Shown: positions 1-11,700 of the stretch, in pieces
Layout of the letters: each line of letters opens with the position of its first letter
Position numbering within the stretch: position 1 is the stretch's first letter
Assembly (NCBI GenBank): GCA_958496175.1
Contig: OY292277.1
Span: forward strand, 1,426,001 to 1,490,000
DNA from: Sisyra terminalis
Lineage: Eukaryota > Arthropoda > Insecta > Neuroptera > Sisyridae
Direction of reading: 5' to 3'
Length of the DNA: 64,000 nt
Notes under the pieces: model-generated
Database searches by the model: none
What the model saw: only the letters and a program-made list of their open reading frames with translations
What the model was told of the DNA's origin: nothing
Made by a program: the position numbers and the translations under genes

Positions 1-640
1 TGAAATTCAATAAAACGTCCCTTATCTTAATTTCGTGAGAAAAGTAGGCCTTATTTTGAAAAATCGGCCATTAAACTGGCCTTATTTCAGAAGGAAAATG
101 TCACATCAATTTACGGCTCTAAAACTTCCAGGTTTAAATTCCTGGCAAACTATCCTGATACATTACTGTTTCTTTTTTTGAGAATTTGGAGAAAGATTCA
201 AACATTAATATTCAATCAGACTATAGCAAAAGAAAACATCCCTTATATCCGGTTTTTCCCAATTTAAATTGGCCTTGTTATTGCTTTGAAATGGAATTGT
301 GGACGTCCTGTTACCCACAGGAAGAAAATTTCTTCAAATTGTAATTCACTTAAACGTCCCTAATCTTAATTTCTTGAGAAAAGTAGGCCTTATTTTGAAA
401 AATCGGCCATTAAACTGGCCTTACTTCAGAAGGAAAATGTCACATCAATTTAGGGCTCTAAAACTTCTCGGTTTAAATTCCCGGCAAACTATCCCGATAC
501 ATTAATGTTTCTTTTTTTTAAAACGTGGAGAAAGATTCAAACATTAATATTCAATCAGCCTATAGCAAAAGAAAACATCCCTTATATCCGGTTTTTCCCA
601 ATTTAAATTGGCCTTGTTTTAGCTTTGAAATGGAATTGTG

Positions 641-661
641 GACGTCCTGTTACCCACAGGA
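641..661. other. GACGTC palindrome and TCCTGT/ACAGGA hairpin in the reference monomer
   Basis: GACGTC (641-646) is a perfect 6 bp palindrome. It is followed by an inverted repeat, TCCTGT (645-650) and ACAGGA (656-661), separated by TACCC: a 6 bp stem with a 5 nt loop. Most monomers keep it. Recurrent variants are CTTGT (leaves a G-T pair), CCTCT and CGTGT (each breaks one pair). It could be a protein site or a cruciform/RNA hairpin, but no function is shown by the sequence. Confidence 0.7.
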
Positions 662-743
662 AGAAAATTTCTTCAAATTGTAATTCACTTAAACGTCCCT
701 AATCTTAATTTCTTGAGAAAAGTAGGCCTTATTTTGAAAAATC

Positions 744-759
744 GGCCATTAAACTGGCC
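744..759. other. GGCCA/TGGCC dyad in the reference monomer
   Basis: GGCCATTAAACTGGCC is a 5 bp inverted repeat with a 6 bp spacer. The same position in other monomer subtypes reads CTGTCATTAAACAGGCC, where the dyad becomes CTGT/ACAG in a shifted register, or GCCATTTGACTGGC, where GCCA/TGGC remains. A minority of copies (CTGTCATTAAAAAGGCC, e.g. near 9589) lose it. The position is therefore variable in sequence but usually symmetric. Confidence 0.7.
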
Positions 760-805
760 TTATTTCAGAAGGAAAATGTCACATCAATTTACGGCTCTAA
801 AACTT

Positions 806-823
806 CCAGGTTTAAATTCCTGG
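806..823. other. CCAGG/CCTGG dyad in the reference monomer
   Basis: CCAGGTTTAAATTCCTGG is a 5 bp inverted repeat around a TTTAAA core. The central arm bases vary between copies, most often as the linked pair A...T, shown here, or C...C (CCCGG...CCCGG). T...C and A...C combinations also occur and look like recombinants between types. Confidence 0.7.
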
Positions 824-936
824 CAAACTATCCTCATAAATTAATGTTTTTTTTTTTGAGATATTGGATAAAGATTCAAACATTAATATTCAATCAGACT
901 ATAGCAAAAAAAACCATCCCTTATATCCGGTTTTTC

Positions 937-950
937 CCAATTTAAATTGG
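937..950. other. Perfect 14 bp palindrome CCAATTTAAATTGG
   Basis: CCAATTTAAATTGG is fully self-complementary and occurs once per monomer near the 3' end of the chosen unit, just after GGTTTTTC. Most copies across the window keep it intact. Exceptions include CCAATTTAAATTGT, CTAATTTAAATTGG and CCAATTTAAATTAG. A perfect palindrome of this length repeated about 180 times would suit a homodimeric DNA-binding protein or cruciform extrusion, but neither is demonstrated. Confidence 0.85.
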
Positions 951-2842
951 CCTTGTTTTAGCTTTGAAATGGAATTGTGGACGTCTTGTTACCCACAGGA
1001 AGAAAATTTCTTCAAATTGTAATTCACTTAAACGTCCCTAATCTTAATTTCTTGAGAAAACTAGGCCTTATTTTGAAAAATCGGCCATTAAACTGGCCTT
1101 ATTTCAGACGGAAAATGTCACATCAATTTACGGCTCTAAAACATCCTGGTTTAAATTCCCGGCAAACTATCCCGATAAATTAATGTTTCTTTTTTTGAGA
1201 ACGTGGAGAAAGATTCAAACATTAATATTCAATCAGACTATAGCAAATAAAAACATCCCTTATATCCGGTTTTTCCCAATTTAAATTGGCCTTGTTTTAG
1301 CTTTGAAATGGAATTGTGGACGTCTTGTTACCCACAGGAAGAAAATTTCTTCAAATTGTAATTCACTTAAACGTCCCTAATCTTAATTTCTTGAGAAAAC
1401 TAGGCCTTATTTTGAAAAATCGGCCATTAAACTGGCCTTATTTCAGACGGAAAATGTCACATCAATTTACGGCTCTAAAACATCCTGGTTTAAATTCCCG
1501 GCAAACTATCCCGATAAATTAATGTTTCTTTTTTTGAGAACGTGGAGAAAGATTCAAACATTAATATTCAATCAGACTATAGCAAATAAAAACATCCCTT
1601 ATATCCGGTTTTTCCCAATTTAAATTGGCCTTGTTTTAGCTTTGAAATGGAATTGTGGACGTCCTGTTACCCACAGGAAGAAAATTTCTACCGACTGAAA
1701 TTCAATAAAACGTCCCTTATCTTAATTTCTTGAGAAAAGTAGGCCTTATTTTGAAAAATCGGCCATTAAACTGGCCTTATTTCAGAAGGAAAATGTCACA
1801 TCAATTTACGGCTCTAAAACTTCCAGGTTTAAATTCCTGGCAAACTATCCTGATACATTACTGTTTCTTTTTTTGAGAATTTGGAGAAAGATTCAAACAT
1901 TAATATTCAATCAGACTATAGCAAAAGAAAACATCCCTTATATCCGGTTTTTCCCAATTTAAATTGGACTTGTTATTGCTTTGAAATGGAATTGTGGACG
2001 TCCTGTTACCCACAGGAAGAAAATTTCTTCAAATTGTAATTCACTTAAACGTCCCTAATCTTAATTTCTTGAGAAAAGTAGGTCTTATTTTGAAAAATCG
2101 GCCATTAAACTGGCCTTATTTCAGAAGGAAAATGTCACATCAATTTACGGCTCTAAAACTTCTCGGTTTAAATTCCCGGCAAACTATCCCGATACATTAA
2201 TGTTTCTTATTTTGAGAACGTGGAGAAAGATTCAAACATTAATATTCAATCAGACTATAGCAAAAAAATCCATCCCTTATATCCGGTTTTTCCCAATTTA
2301 AATTGGCATTGTTTTAGCTTTGAAATGGAATTGTGGACGTCCTCTTACCCACAGGAAGAAAATTTCTTCAAATTGTAATTCACTAAAACGTCCCTAATCT
2401 TAATTTCTTGAGAAAACGAGGCCTTATTTTGAAAAGGCCGCCATTTGACTGGCCTTATTTCAGACGGAAAATGTCACATCAATTTACGGCTCTAAAACTT
2501 CCAGGTTTAAATTCCTGGCAAACTATCCTGATACATTACTGTTTCTTTTTTTGAGAATTTGGAGAAAGATTCAAACATTAATATTCAATCAGACTATAGC
2601 AAAAGAAATCATCCCTTATATCCGGTTTTTCCCAATTTAAATTGGCCTTGTTATTGCTTTGAAATGGAATTGTGGACGTCCTGTTACCCACAGGAAGAAA
2701 ATTTCTTCAAATTGTAATTCACTTAAACGTCCCTAATCTTAATTTCTTGAGAAAAGTAGGCCTTATTTTGAAACATCGGCCATTAAACTGGCCTTATTTC
2801 AGAAGGAAAATGTCACATCAATTTACGGCTCTAAAACTTCTC

Positions 2843-5355
2843 GGTTTAAATTCCCGGCAAACTATCCCGATACATTAATGTTTCTTATTTTGAGAACGTG
2901 GAGAAAGATTCAAACATTAATATTCAATCAGACTATAGCAAAAAAAAACCATCCTTTATATCCGGTTTTTCCCAATTTAAATTGGCATGGTTTTAGCTTT
3001 GAATTGGAATTGTGGACGTCCTGTTACCCACAGGAAGAAAATTTCTTCAAATTGTAATTCACTTAAACGTCCCTAATCTTAATTTCTTGAGAAAAGTAGG
3101 CCTTATTTTGAAAAATCGGCCATTAAACTGGCCTTATTTCAGACGGAAAATGTCACATCAATTTACGGCTCTAAAACATCCTGGTTTAAATTCCCGGCAA
3201 ACTATCCCGATAAATTAATGTTTCTTTTTTTGAGAACGTGGAGAAAGATTCAAACATTAATATTCAATCAGACTATAGCAAAAGAAAACATCCCTTATAT
3301 CCGGTTTTTCCCAATTTAAATTGGCCTTGTTTTAGATTTGAAATGAAATTGTGGACGTCCTGTTACCCACAGGAAGAAAATTTCTACCGATTGAAATTCA
3401 ATAAAACGTCCCTTATCTTAATTTCTTGAGAAAAATAAGCCTTATTTTGAAAAATCGGCCATTAAACTGGCCTTATTTCAGACGGAAAATGTCACATCAA
3501 TTTACGGCTCTAAAACTTCCAGGTTTAAATTCCTGGCAAACTATCCTGATACATTACTGTTTCTTTTTTTGAGAATTTGGAGAAAGATTCAAACATTAAT
3601 ATTCAATCAGACTATAGCAAAAGAAAACATCCCTTATATCCGGTTTTTCCCAATTTAAATTGGCCTTGTTATTGCATTGAAATGGAATTGTGGACGTCCT
3701 GTTACCCACAGGAAGAAAATTTCTTCAAATTGTAATTCACTTAAACGTCATAATCTTAATTTCTTGAGAAAACTAGGCCTTATTTTGAAAAAACGGCCAT
3801 TAAACTGGCCTTATTTCAGAAGGAAAATGTCACATCAATTTACGGCTCTAAAACTTCTCGGTTTAAATTCCCGGCAAACTATCCCGATACATTAATGTTT
3901 CTTATTTTGAGAACGTGGAGAAAGATTCAAACATTAATATTCAATCAGACTATAGCAAAAAAAACCATCCCTTATATCCGGTTTTTCCCAATTTAAATTG
4001 CCATTGTTTTAGCTTTGAAATGGAATTGTGGACGTCCTCTTACCCACAGGAAGAAAATTTCTTCAAATTGTAATTCACTAAAACGTCCCTAATCTTAATT
4101 TCTTGAGAAAACGAGGCCTTATTTTGAAAAGGCCGCCATTTGACTGGCCTTATTTCAGACGGAAAATGTCACATCAATTTACGGCTCTAAAACTTCCAGG
4201 TTTAAATTCCCGGCAAACTATCCCGATACATTAATGTTTCTTATTTTGAGAACGTGGAGAAAGATTCAAACATTAATATTCAATCAGACTATAGCAAAAA
4301 AAAACCATCCTTTATATCCGGTTTTTCCCAATTTAAATTGGCATGGTTTTAGCTTTGAATTGGAATTGTGGACGTCCTGTTACCCACAGGAAGAAAATTT
4401 CTTCAAATTGTAATTCACTTAAACGTCCCTAATCTTAATTTCTTGAGAAAAGTAGGCCTTATTTTGAAAAATCGGCCATTAAACTGGCCTTATTTCAGAC
4501 GGAAAATGTCACATCAATTTACGGCTCTAAAACATCCTGGTTTAAATTCCCGGCAAACTATCCCGATAAATTAATGTTTCTTTTTTTGAGAACGTGGAGA
4601 AAGATTCAAACATTAATATTCAATCAGACTATAGCAAAAGAAAACATCCCTTATATCCGGTTTTTCCCAATTTAAATTGGCCTTGTTTTAGATTTGAAAT
4701 GAAATTGTGGACGTCCTGTTACCCACAGGAAGAAAATTTCTACCGATTGAAATTCAATAAAACGTCCCTTATCTTAATTTCTTGAGAAAAATAAGCCTTA
4801 TTTTGAAAAATCGGCCATTAAACTGGCCTTATTTCAGACGGAAAATGTCACATCAATTTACGGCTTTAAAACTTCCAGGTTTAAATTCCTGGCAAACTAT
4901 CCTGATACATTACTGTTTCTTTTTTTGAGAATTTGGAGAAAGATTCAAACATTAATATTCAATCAGACTATAGCAAAAGAAAACATCCCTTATATCCGGT
5001 TTTTCCCAATTTAAATTGGCCTTGTTATTGCTTTGAAATGGAATTGTGGACGTCCTGTTACCCACAGGAAGAAAATTTCTTCAAATTGTAATTCACTTAA
5101 ACGTCCCTAATCTTAATTTCTTGAGAAAACTAGGCCTTATTTTGAAAAAACGGCCATTAAACTGGCCTTATTTCAGAAGGAAAATGTCACATCAATTTAC
5201 GGCTCTAAAACTTCTCGGTTTAAATTCCCGGCAAACAATCCCGATACATTAATGTTTCTTATTTTGAGAACGTGGAGAAAGATTCAAACATTAATATTCA
5301 ATCAGACTATAGCAAAAAAAACCATCCCTTATATCCGGTTTTTCCCAATTTAAAT
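2843..5355 (+). repeat. Tetramer higher-order duplication, 1,356 bp offset
   Basis: About 2843-3999 matches about 4199-5355 at an offset of four monomers. Shared private variants include GGCATGGTTTTAG with TTTGAATTGG (2986 and 4342), AGATTTGAAATGAAATTG (3335 and 4691) and AAAATAAGCC. I noticed only a few differences, such as GGCTCTAAAAC versus GGCTTTAAAAC at about 3504/4860. The join near 4198-4212 is a chimeric CCAGG...CCCGG dyad, consistent with an unequal crossover inside that monomer. Confidence 0.8.
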
Positions 5356-5424
5356 TGTCCTTGTTTTAACTTTGAAATGGAATTGTGGACGTCTTGTTAC
5401 CCACAGGAAGAAAATTTCTTCAAA

Positions 5425-5782
5425 TTGTTATTTATTAGAAAGCCTTAAATCTACAAACAATGATATAACAAGGCCAAAATTCATTTTCTAAATTATTTCT
5501 TTTTTCAAACAATTCTAATTTGTTGGCAATTCGAATTGTTTAGAATTTTGAATTAAGACAACGCCACAATGTGTTTCGAATTTAGTTGGAAGCTATGAGT
5601 ACATCCATCTGACTCACAGGTGGCACTAAAAACTTAAGGCGGTTAAGTGACATTACATGTCAAGAGTTCACACGTTCTAGCATAGATGGAAAGACAGCAG
5701 ATGTCAATTTGACAACTAACTTTTGAAAGTATTTCAAATTTTAATTATATATAATATTAAAATTTAATTGTATTTCTTCACA
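5425..5782 (+). repeat. 358 bp inserted segment, copy 1 (most divergent)
   Basis: The segment starts after TTCTTCAAA and ends where TTGTAAATCAC resumes the monomer, so the host unit is about 698 bp long instead of 339. Compared with the other seven copies it has private changes: GAAAGCC, CAAACAATGATATAAC, CCATCTGAC (which breaks one pair of the CCACCTG hairpin) and AAGGCGG. Its upstream monomer lacks the GAGAATG/GACTTTAGC variants that precede the other copies. It is probably the oldest or an independently recombined copy. No coding capacity, terminal inverted repeats or poly(A) tail are visible. Confidence 0.9.
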
Positions 5783-8700
5783 TTGTAAATCACTAAAAAG
5801 CCTTAAATCTATAAACGTTGAGAAAACAAGGCCTTATATTGAAAAATCACCCTTTTATACGGCCTAATTTCTGACGGAAAATGTCACATCAATTTACGGC
5901 TCTAAAACTTCCCGGTTTAAATTCCCGGCAAACTATCCCGATCAATTAATGTTTCTTTTTTTTAAGAACGTGGAGAAAGATTCAAACATTAATATTCAAT
6001 CAGACTATAGTAAAAGAAAACATCCCTTATATCCGGTTTTTCCCAATTTAAATTGGCCTTGTTTTAGTTTTGAAATGGAATTGTGGTCGTCCTGTTACTC
6101 ACAGGAAGAAAATTTCTACCGACTGAAATTCAATAAAACGTCCCTTATCTTAATTTCGTGAGAAAAGTAGGCCTTATTTTGAAAAATCGGCCATTAAACT
6201 GGCCTTATTTCAGATGGAAAATGTCACAACAATTTACGGCTCTAAAACTTCCAGGTTTAAATTCCTGGCAAACTATCCTGATACATTACTGTATCTTTTT
6301 TTGAGAATTTGGAGAAAGATTCAAACATTAATATTCAATCAGACTATAGCAAAAAAAACCATCCCTTATATCCGGTTTTTCCCAATTTAAATTGGCCTTG
6401 TTTAAACCTTGAAATGGAATTGTGGACGTCCTGTTACCCACAGGAAGAAAATTTCTTCAAATTGTAATTCACTTAAACGTCCCTAATCTTAATTTCTTGA
6501 GAAAACTAAGCCTTATTTTGAAAAATCGGCCATTAAAGTGGCCTTATTTCAGACGGAAAATGTCACAACTATTTAAGGCTCTAAAACTTCCCGGTTTAAA
6601 TTCCCGGCACACGATCCCGATACATTAATGTTTCTTTTTTTGAGAACGTGGAGAAAGATTCAAACATTAATATTCAATCAGACTATTGCAAAAAAAAACC
6701 ATCCCTTATATCCGGTCTTTCCCAATTTAAATTGGCCTTGTTTTAGCTTTGAAATGGAATTGTGGACGTCCTTGTACCCACAGGAAGAAAATTTCTTCCG
6801 ATTGTAATATAATAAAACGTCCCTTATCTTAATTTCTTGAGAAAACTAGGCCTTATTTTGAAAAATCGACCACTAAAGTGGCCTTATTTCAGACGGAAAA
6901 TGTCATATCCATTTACGGCTCTAAAACTTCCCGGATTAAATTCCCGGCAAACTATCCCGATACATTATTGTTTCTTCTTTTGAGAACGTGGAGAAAGATT
7001 TAAACATTTATATTCAATCAGACTATAGCAAAAGAAAACATCCCTTATATCCTGTTTTTCCCAATTTAAATTGGCCTTGTTTTAGCTTTGAAATGGAATT
7101 GTGGACGTCCTGTTACCCACAGGAAGAAAATTTCTTCCGATTGTAATTCAATAAAACGTCCCTTATCTTAATTTCTTGAGAAAACTAGGCCTTATTATGA
7201 AAAATTGGCCATTAAAAGTGGCCTTATTTCAGACGGAAAATGTCGTATCCATTTACGGCTCTAAAACTTCCCGGTTTAAATTCCCAGCAAACTATCCCGA
7301 TACATTAATGTTTCTTTTTTTGAGAACTTGGAGAAAGATTCAAACATTAATATTCAATCAGACTATAGCAAAAGAAAACATCCCTTATATACTGTTTTTC
7401 CCAATTTAAATTGGCCTTGTTTTAACTTTGAAATGGAATTGTGGACGTCCTGTAACCCACAGGAAGAAAATTTCTTCAAATTGTAATTCACTTAAACGTC
7501 CCTAATCTTAATTTCTTGAGAAAACTAGGCCTAATTTTGAAAAATCTGTCATTAAACAGGCATTATTTCAGACGGAAAATGTCACATCTTTTTAAGGCTC
7601 TAAAACTTCCCGGTTTAAATTCCCGGCAAACTATCCCGATACATTAATGTTTCTTTTTTTTAAAACGTGGAGAAAGATTCAAACATTAATATTCAATCAT
7701 ACTATAGCAAAAGAAAACATCCCTTATATCCTGTTTTTCCCAATTTAAATTGGCCTTGTTTTAACTTTGAAATGGAATTGTGGACGTCCTGTTACCCACA
7801 GGAAGAACATTTCTTCAAATTGTAATTCACTTAAACGTCCCTAATCTTAATTTCTTGAGAAAACTAGGCCTTATTTTGAAAAATCTGTCATTAAACAGGC
7901 CTTATTTCAGACGGAAAATGTCTCATCTATTTAAGGCTCTAAATTTTCCCGGTTTAAATTCCCGGCAAACTATCCTGATACATTAATGTTTCTTTTTTTG
8001 AGAACGTGGAGAAAGATTCAAACATTATAATTAAATCATACTATAGCAAAAGAAAACATCCCATATATCCTGTTTTTCCCAATTTAAATTGACCTTGATT
8101 TAACTTTGAAATGGAATTGTGGACGTCCTGTTACCCACAGGAAGAAAATTTCTTCAAATTGTAATTCACTTAAACGTCCCTAATCTTAATTTCTTGAGAA
8201 AACTAGGCCTTATTTTGAAAAATCTGTCATTAAACAGGCCTTATTTCAGACGGAAAATGTCTCATCTATTTAAGGCTCTAAAACTTCCCGGTTTAAATTC
8301 CCGGCAAACTATCCCGATAAATTAATGTTTGTTTTTTTGAGAACTTGTATAAAGATTCAAACAATAATATTCAATCAGACTATAGCAAAAAAAACCATCC
8401 CTTATATCCGGTTTTTCCCAATTTAAAGTGGCCTTGTTTTAGCTTTAAAATGGAATTGTGGACGTCCTCTTACCCACAGGAAGAAAATTTCTTCCGATTG
8501 TAATTCAATAAAACGTCCCTTATCTTAATTTCTTGAGAAAACGAGGCCTTATTTAAAAAATCCTCCATTTGACTGGCCTTATTTCACACGGAAAATGTCA
8601 CATCTATTTACGGCTCTAAAACTTCCAGGTTTAAATTCCTGGCAAACTATCCCGATACATTAATGTTTCTTTTTTTGAGAACTTGGAGAAAGATTCAAAC

Positions 8701-11700
8701 ATTAATATTCAATCATACTAAAGCAAAAGAAAACATCCCTTATATCCTGTTTTTCCCAATTTAAATTGGCCTTGTTTTAACTTTGAAATGGAATTTTGGA
8801 CGTCGTGTTACCCACAGGAAGAAAATTTCTTCAAATTGTAATTCACTTAAACGTCCCTAATCTTAATTTCTTGAGAAAACTAGGCCTTATTTTGAAAAAT
8901 CTGTCATTAAACAGGCCTTATTTCAGACGGAAAATGTCTCATCTATTTACGGCTCTAAAACTTCCAGGTTTAAATTCCTGGCAAACTATCCCGATACATT
9001 AATGTTTCTTATTTTGAGAACTTGTAAAAAGATACAAACATTAATATTCAATCAGACTACAGCAAAAAAAACCATCCCTTATATCCGGTTTTTCCCAATT
9101 TAAATTGGCCTTGTTTTAGCTTTAAAATGGAATTGTGGACGTCCTCTTACCCACAGGAAGAAAAATTTCTTCCGATTGTAATTCAATAAAACGTCCCTTA
9201 TCTTAATTTCTTGAGAAAACTAGGCCTTATTTTGAAAAATCGGCCATTAAAGTGGCCTTATTTCAGACGGAAAATGTCTCATCTATTTAAGGCTCTAAAA
9301 CTTCCCGGTTAAAATTCCCGGCAAACTATCCCGATACATTAATGTTTCTTTTTTTGAGAACTTGAAGAAAGATTCAAACATTAATATTCAATCATACTAT
9401 AGCAAAAGAAAACATCCCTTATATCCTGTTTTTCCCAATTTAAATTGGCCTTGTTTTAACTTTGAAATGGAATTGTGGACGTCGTGTTACCCACAGGAAG
9501 AACATTTCTTCAAATTGTAATTCACTTAAACGTCCCTAATCTTAATTTCTTGAGAAAACTAGGCCTTATTTTGAAAAATCTGTCATTAAAAAGGCCTTAT
9601 TTCAGACGGAAAATGTCTCATCTATTTAAGGCTCTAAATTTTCCCGGTTTAAATTCCCGGCAAACTATCCCGATTCATTAATTTTTTTTTTTTTGAGAAC
9701 GTGGAGAAAGATTCAAACATTATTATTCAATCATACTATAGCAAAAGAAAACATCCCTTATATCCTGTTTTTCCCAATTTAAATTGGCCTTGTTTTAACT
9801 TTGAAATGGAATTTTGGACGTCGTGTTACCCACAGGAAGAAAATTTCTTCAAATTGTAATTCACTTAAACGTCCCTAATCTTAATTTCTTGAGAAAACTA
9901 GGCCTTATTTTGAAAAATCTGTCATTAAACAGGCCTTATTTCAGACGGAAAATGTCTCATCTATTTACGGCTCTAAAACTTCCAGGTTTAAATTCCTGGC
10001 AAACTATCCCGATACATTAATGTTTCTTATTTTGAGAACTTGTAAAAAGATTCAAACATTAATATTCAATCAGACTACAGCAAAAAAAACCATCCCTTAT
10101 ATCCGGTTTTTCCCAATTTAAATTGGCCTTGTTTTAGCTTTAAAATGGAATTGTGGACGTCCTCTTACCCACAGGAAGAAAATTTTCTTCCGATTGTAAT
10201 TCAATAAAACGTCCCTAATCTTAATTTCTTGAGAAAACTAGGCCTAATTTTGAAAAATCTGTCATTAAACAGGCCTTATTTCAGACGGAAAATGTCACAT
10301 CTATTTAAGGCTCTAAACCTTCCCGGTTTAAATTCCCGGCAAACTATCCCGATACATTAATGTTTCTTTTTTTTAAAACGTGGAGAAAGATTCAAACATT
10401 AATATTCAATCAGACTATAGCAAAAAAAACCATCCCTTATATCCGGTTTTTCCCAATTTAAATTGGCCTTGTTTTAGCTTTAAAATGGAATTGTGGACGT
10501 CCTCTTACCCACAGGAAGAAAATTTCTTCCGATTGTAATTCAATAAAACGTCCCTTATCTTAATTTCTTGAGAAAACTAGGCCTTATTTTGAAAAATCGG
10601 CCATTAAAGTGGCCTTATTTCAGACGGAAAATGTCTCATCTATTTAAGGCTCTAAAACTTCCCGGTTTAAATTCCCGGCAAACTATCCCGATACATTAAT
10701 GTTTCTTTTTTTGAGAACTTGGAGAAAGATTCAAACATTAATATTCAATCATACTATAGCAAAAGAAAACATCCCTTATATCCTGTTTTTCCCAATTTAA
10801 ATTGGCCTTGTTTTAACTTTGAAATGGAATTGTGGACATCGTGTTACCCACAGGAAGAACATTTCTTCAAATTGTAATTCACTTAAACGTCCCTAATCTT
10901 AATTTCTTGAGAAAACTAGGCCTTATTTTGAAAAATCTGTCATTAAAAAGGCCTTATTTCAGACGGAAAATGTCTCATCTATTTAAGGCTCTAAATTTTC
11001 CCGGTTTAAATTCCCGGCAAACTATCCCGATTCATTAATGTTTCTTTTTTTGAGAACGTGGAGAAAGATTCAAACATTAATATTCAATCATACTATAGCA
11101 AAAGAAAACATCCCTTATATCCTGTTTTTCCCAATTTAAATTGGCCTTGTTTTAACTTTGAAATGGAATTGTGGACGTCCTGTTACCCACAGGAAGAAAA
11201 TTTCTTCAAATTGTAATTCACTTAAACGTCCCTAATCTTAATTTCTTGAGAAAACTAGGCCTTATTTTGAAAAATCTGTCATTAAACAGGCCTTATTTCA
11301 GACGGAAAATGTCTCATCTATTTACGGCTCTAAAACTTCCAGGTTTAAATTCCTGGCAAACTATCCCGATACATTAATGTTTCTTATTTTGAGAACTTGT
11401 AAAAAGATTCAAACATTAATATTCAATCAGACTACAGCAAAAAAAACCATCCCTTATATCCGGTTTTTCCCAATTTAAATTGGCCTTGTTTTAGCTTTAA
11501 AATGGAATTGTGGACGTCCTCTTACCCACAGGAAGAAAATTTTCTTCCGATTGTAATTCAATAAAACGTCCCTAATCTTAATTTCTTGAGAAAACTAGGC
11601 CTAATTTTGAAAAATCTGTCATTAAACAGGCCTTATTTCAGACGGAAAATGTCACATCTATTTAAGGCTCTAAACCTTCCCGGTTTAAATTCCCGGCAAA

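Larger units (their letters stand above)
638..976 (+). repeat. Reference satellite monomer, 339 bp
   Basis: I use this copy as the reference unit, starting at GTGGACGTC. In order it holds: a GACGTC palindrome and the hairpin TCCTGT/ACAGGA; a TTCTTCAAATTGTAATTC segment, the main subtype-defining site; AATTTCTTGAGAAAA; the GGCCA/TGGCC dyad; CAGAAGGAAAATGTCACATC; a CCAGG/CCTGG dyad; a T-tract; CATTAATATTCAATCAG; an A-tract; and a perfect 14 bp palindrome before the next unit. The length equals 3 x 113, so reading frame is kept from copy to copy. It is also close to twice a 170 bp nucleosomal spacing. I found no convincing two-fold internal duplication of about 170 bp. The start point is arbitrary because the array is continuous. 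Confidence 0.95.
1..5424 (+). repeat. Satellite block 1 (about 16 monomers, GGCCA subtype)
   Basis: These monomers mostly read TCGGCCATTAAACTGGCC with ATCAATTTACGG and TATATCCGG. Two neighbouring copies starting at 977 and 1316 appear identical, including an unusual GCAAATAAAAACATCC, so a single-monomer duplication is recent. Two copies, near 2437 and 4132, carry GGCCGCCATTTGACTGGCC. The first ~480 bp are repeated at about 1696 with a five-monomer (1,695 bp) offset. Confidence 0.9.

Noticed and set aside
299..505. A recurring 68-codon open frame starting at GTGGACGTC (and 63-77 codon frames in other phases) in many monomers
   Set aside because: The frames exist because the unit is 3 x 113 bp and two stops happen to be far apart. 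They need a GTG start, and substitutions and stops fall freely in all codon positions. Many copies are broken, and there is no recognisable domain.
638..976. The monomer as a dimer of two ~170 bp halves
   Set aside because: Only short similarities were found (TTAAT.TTCTT...GAGAA, GGCCTTRTTT), and their spacings (about 140, 31, 193 and 115 bp) do not support a 170 bp duplication.
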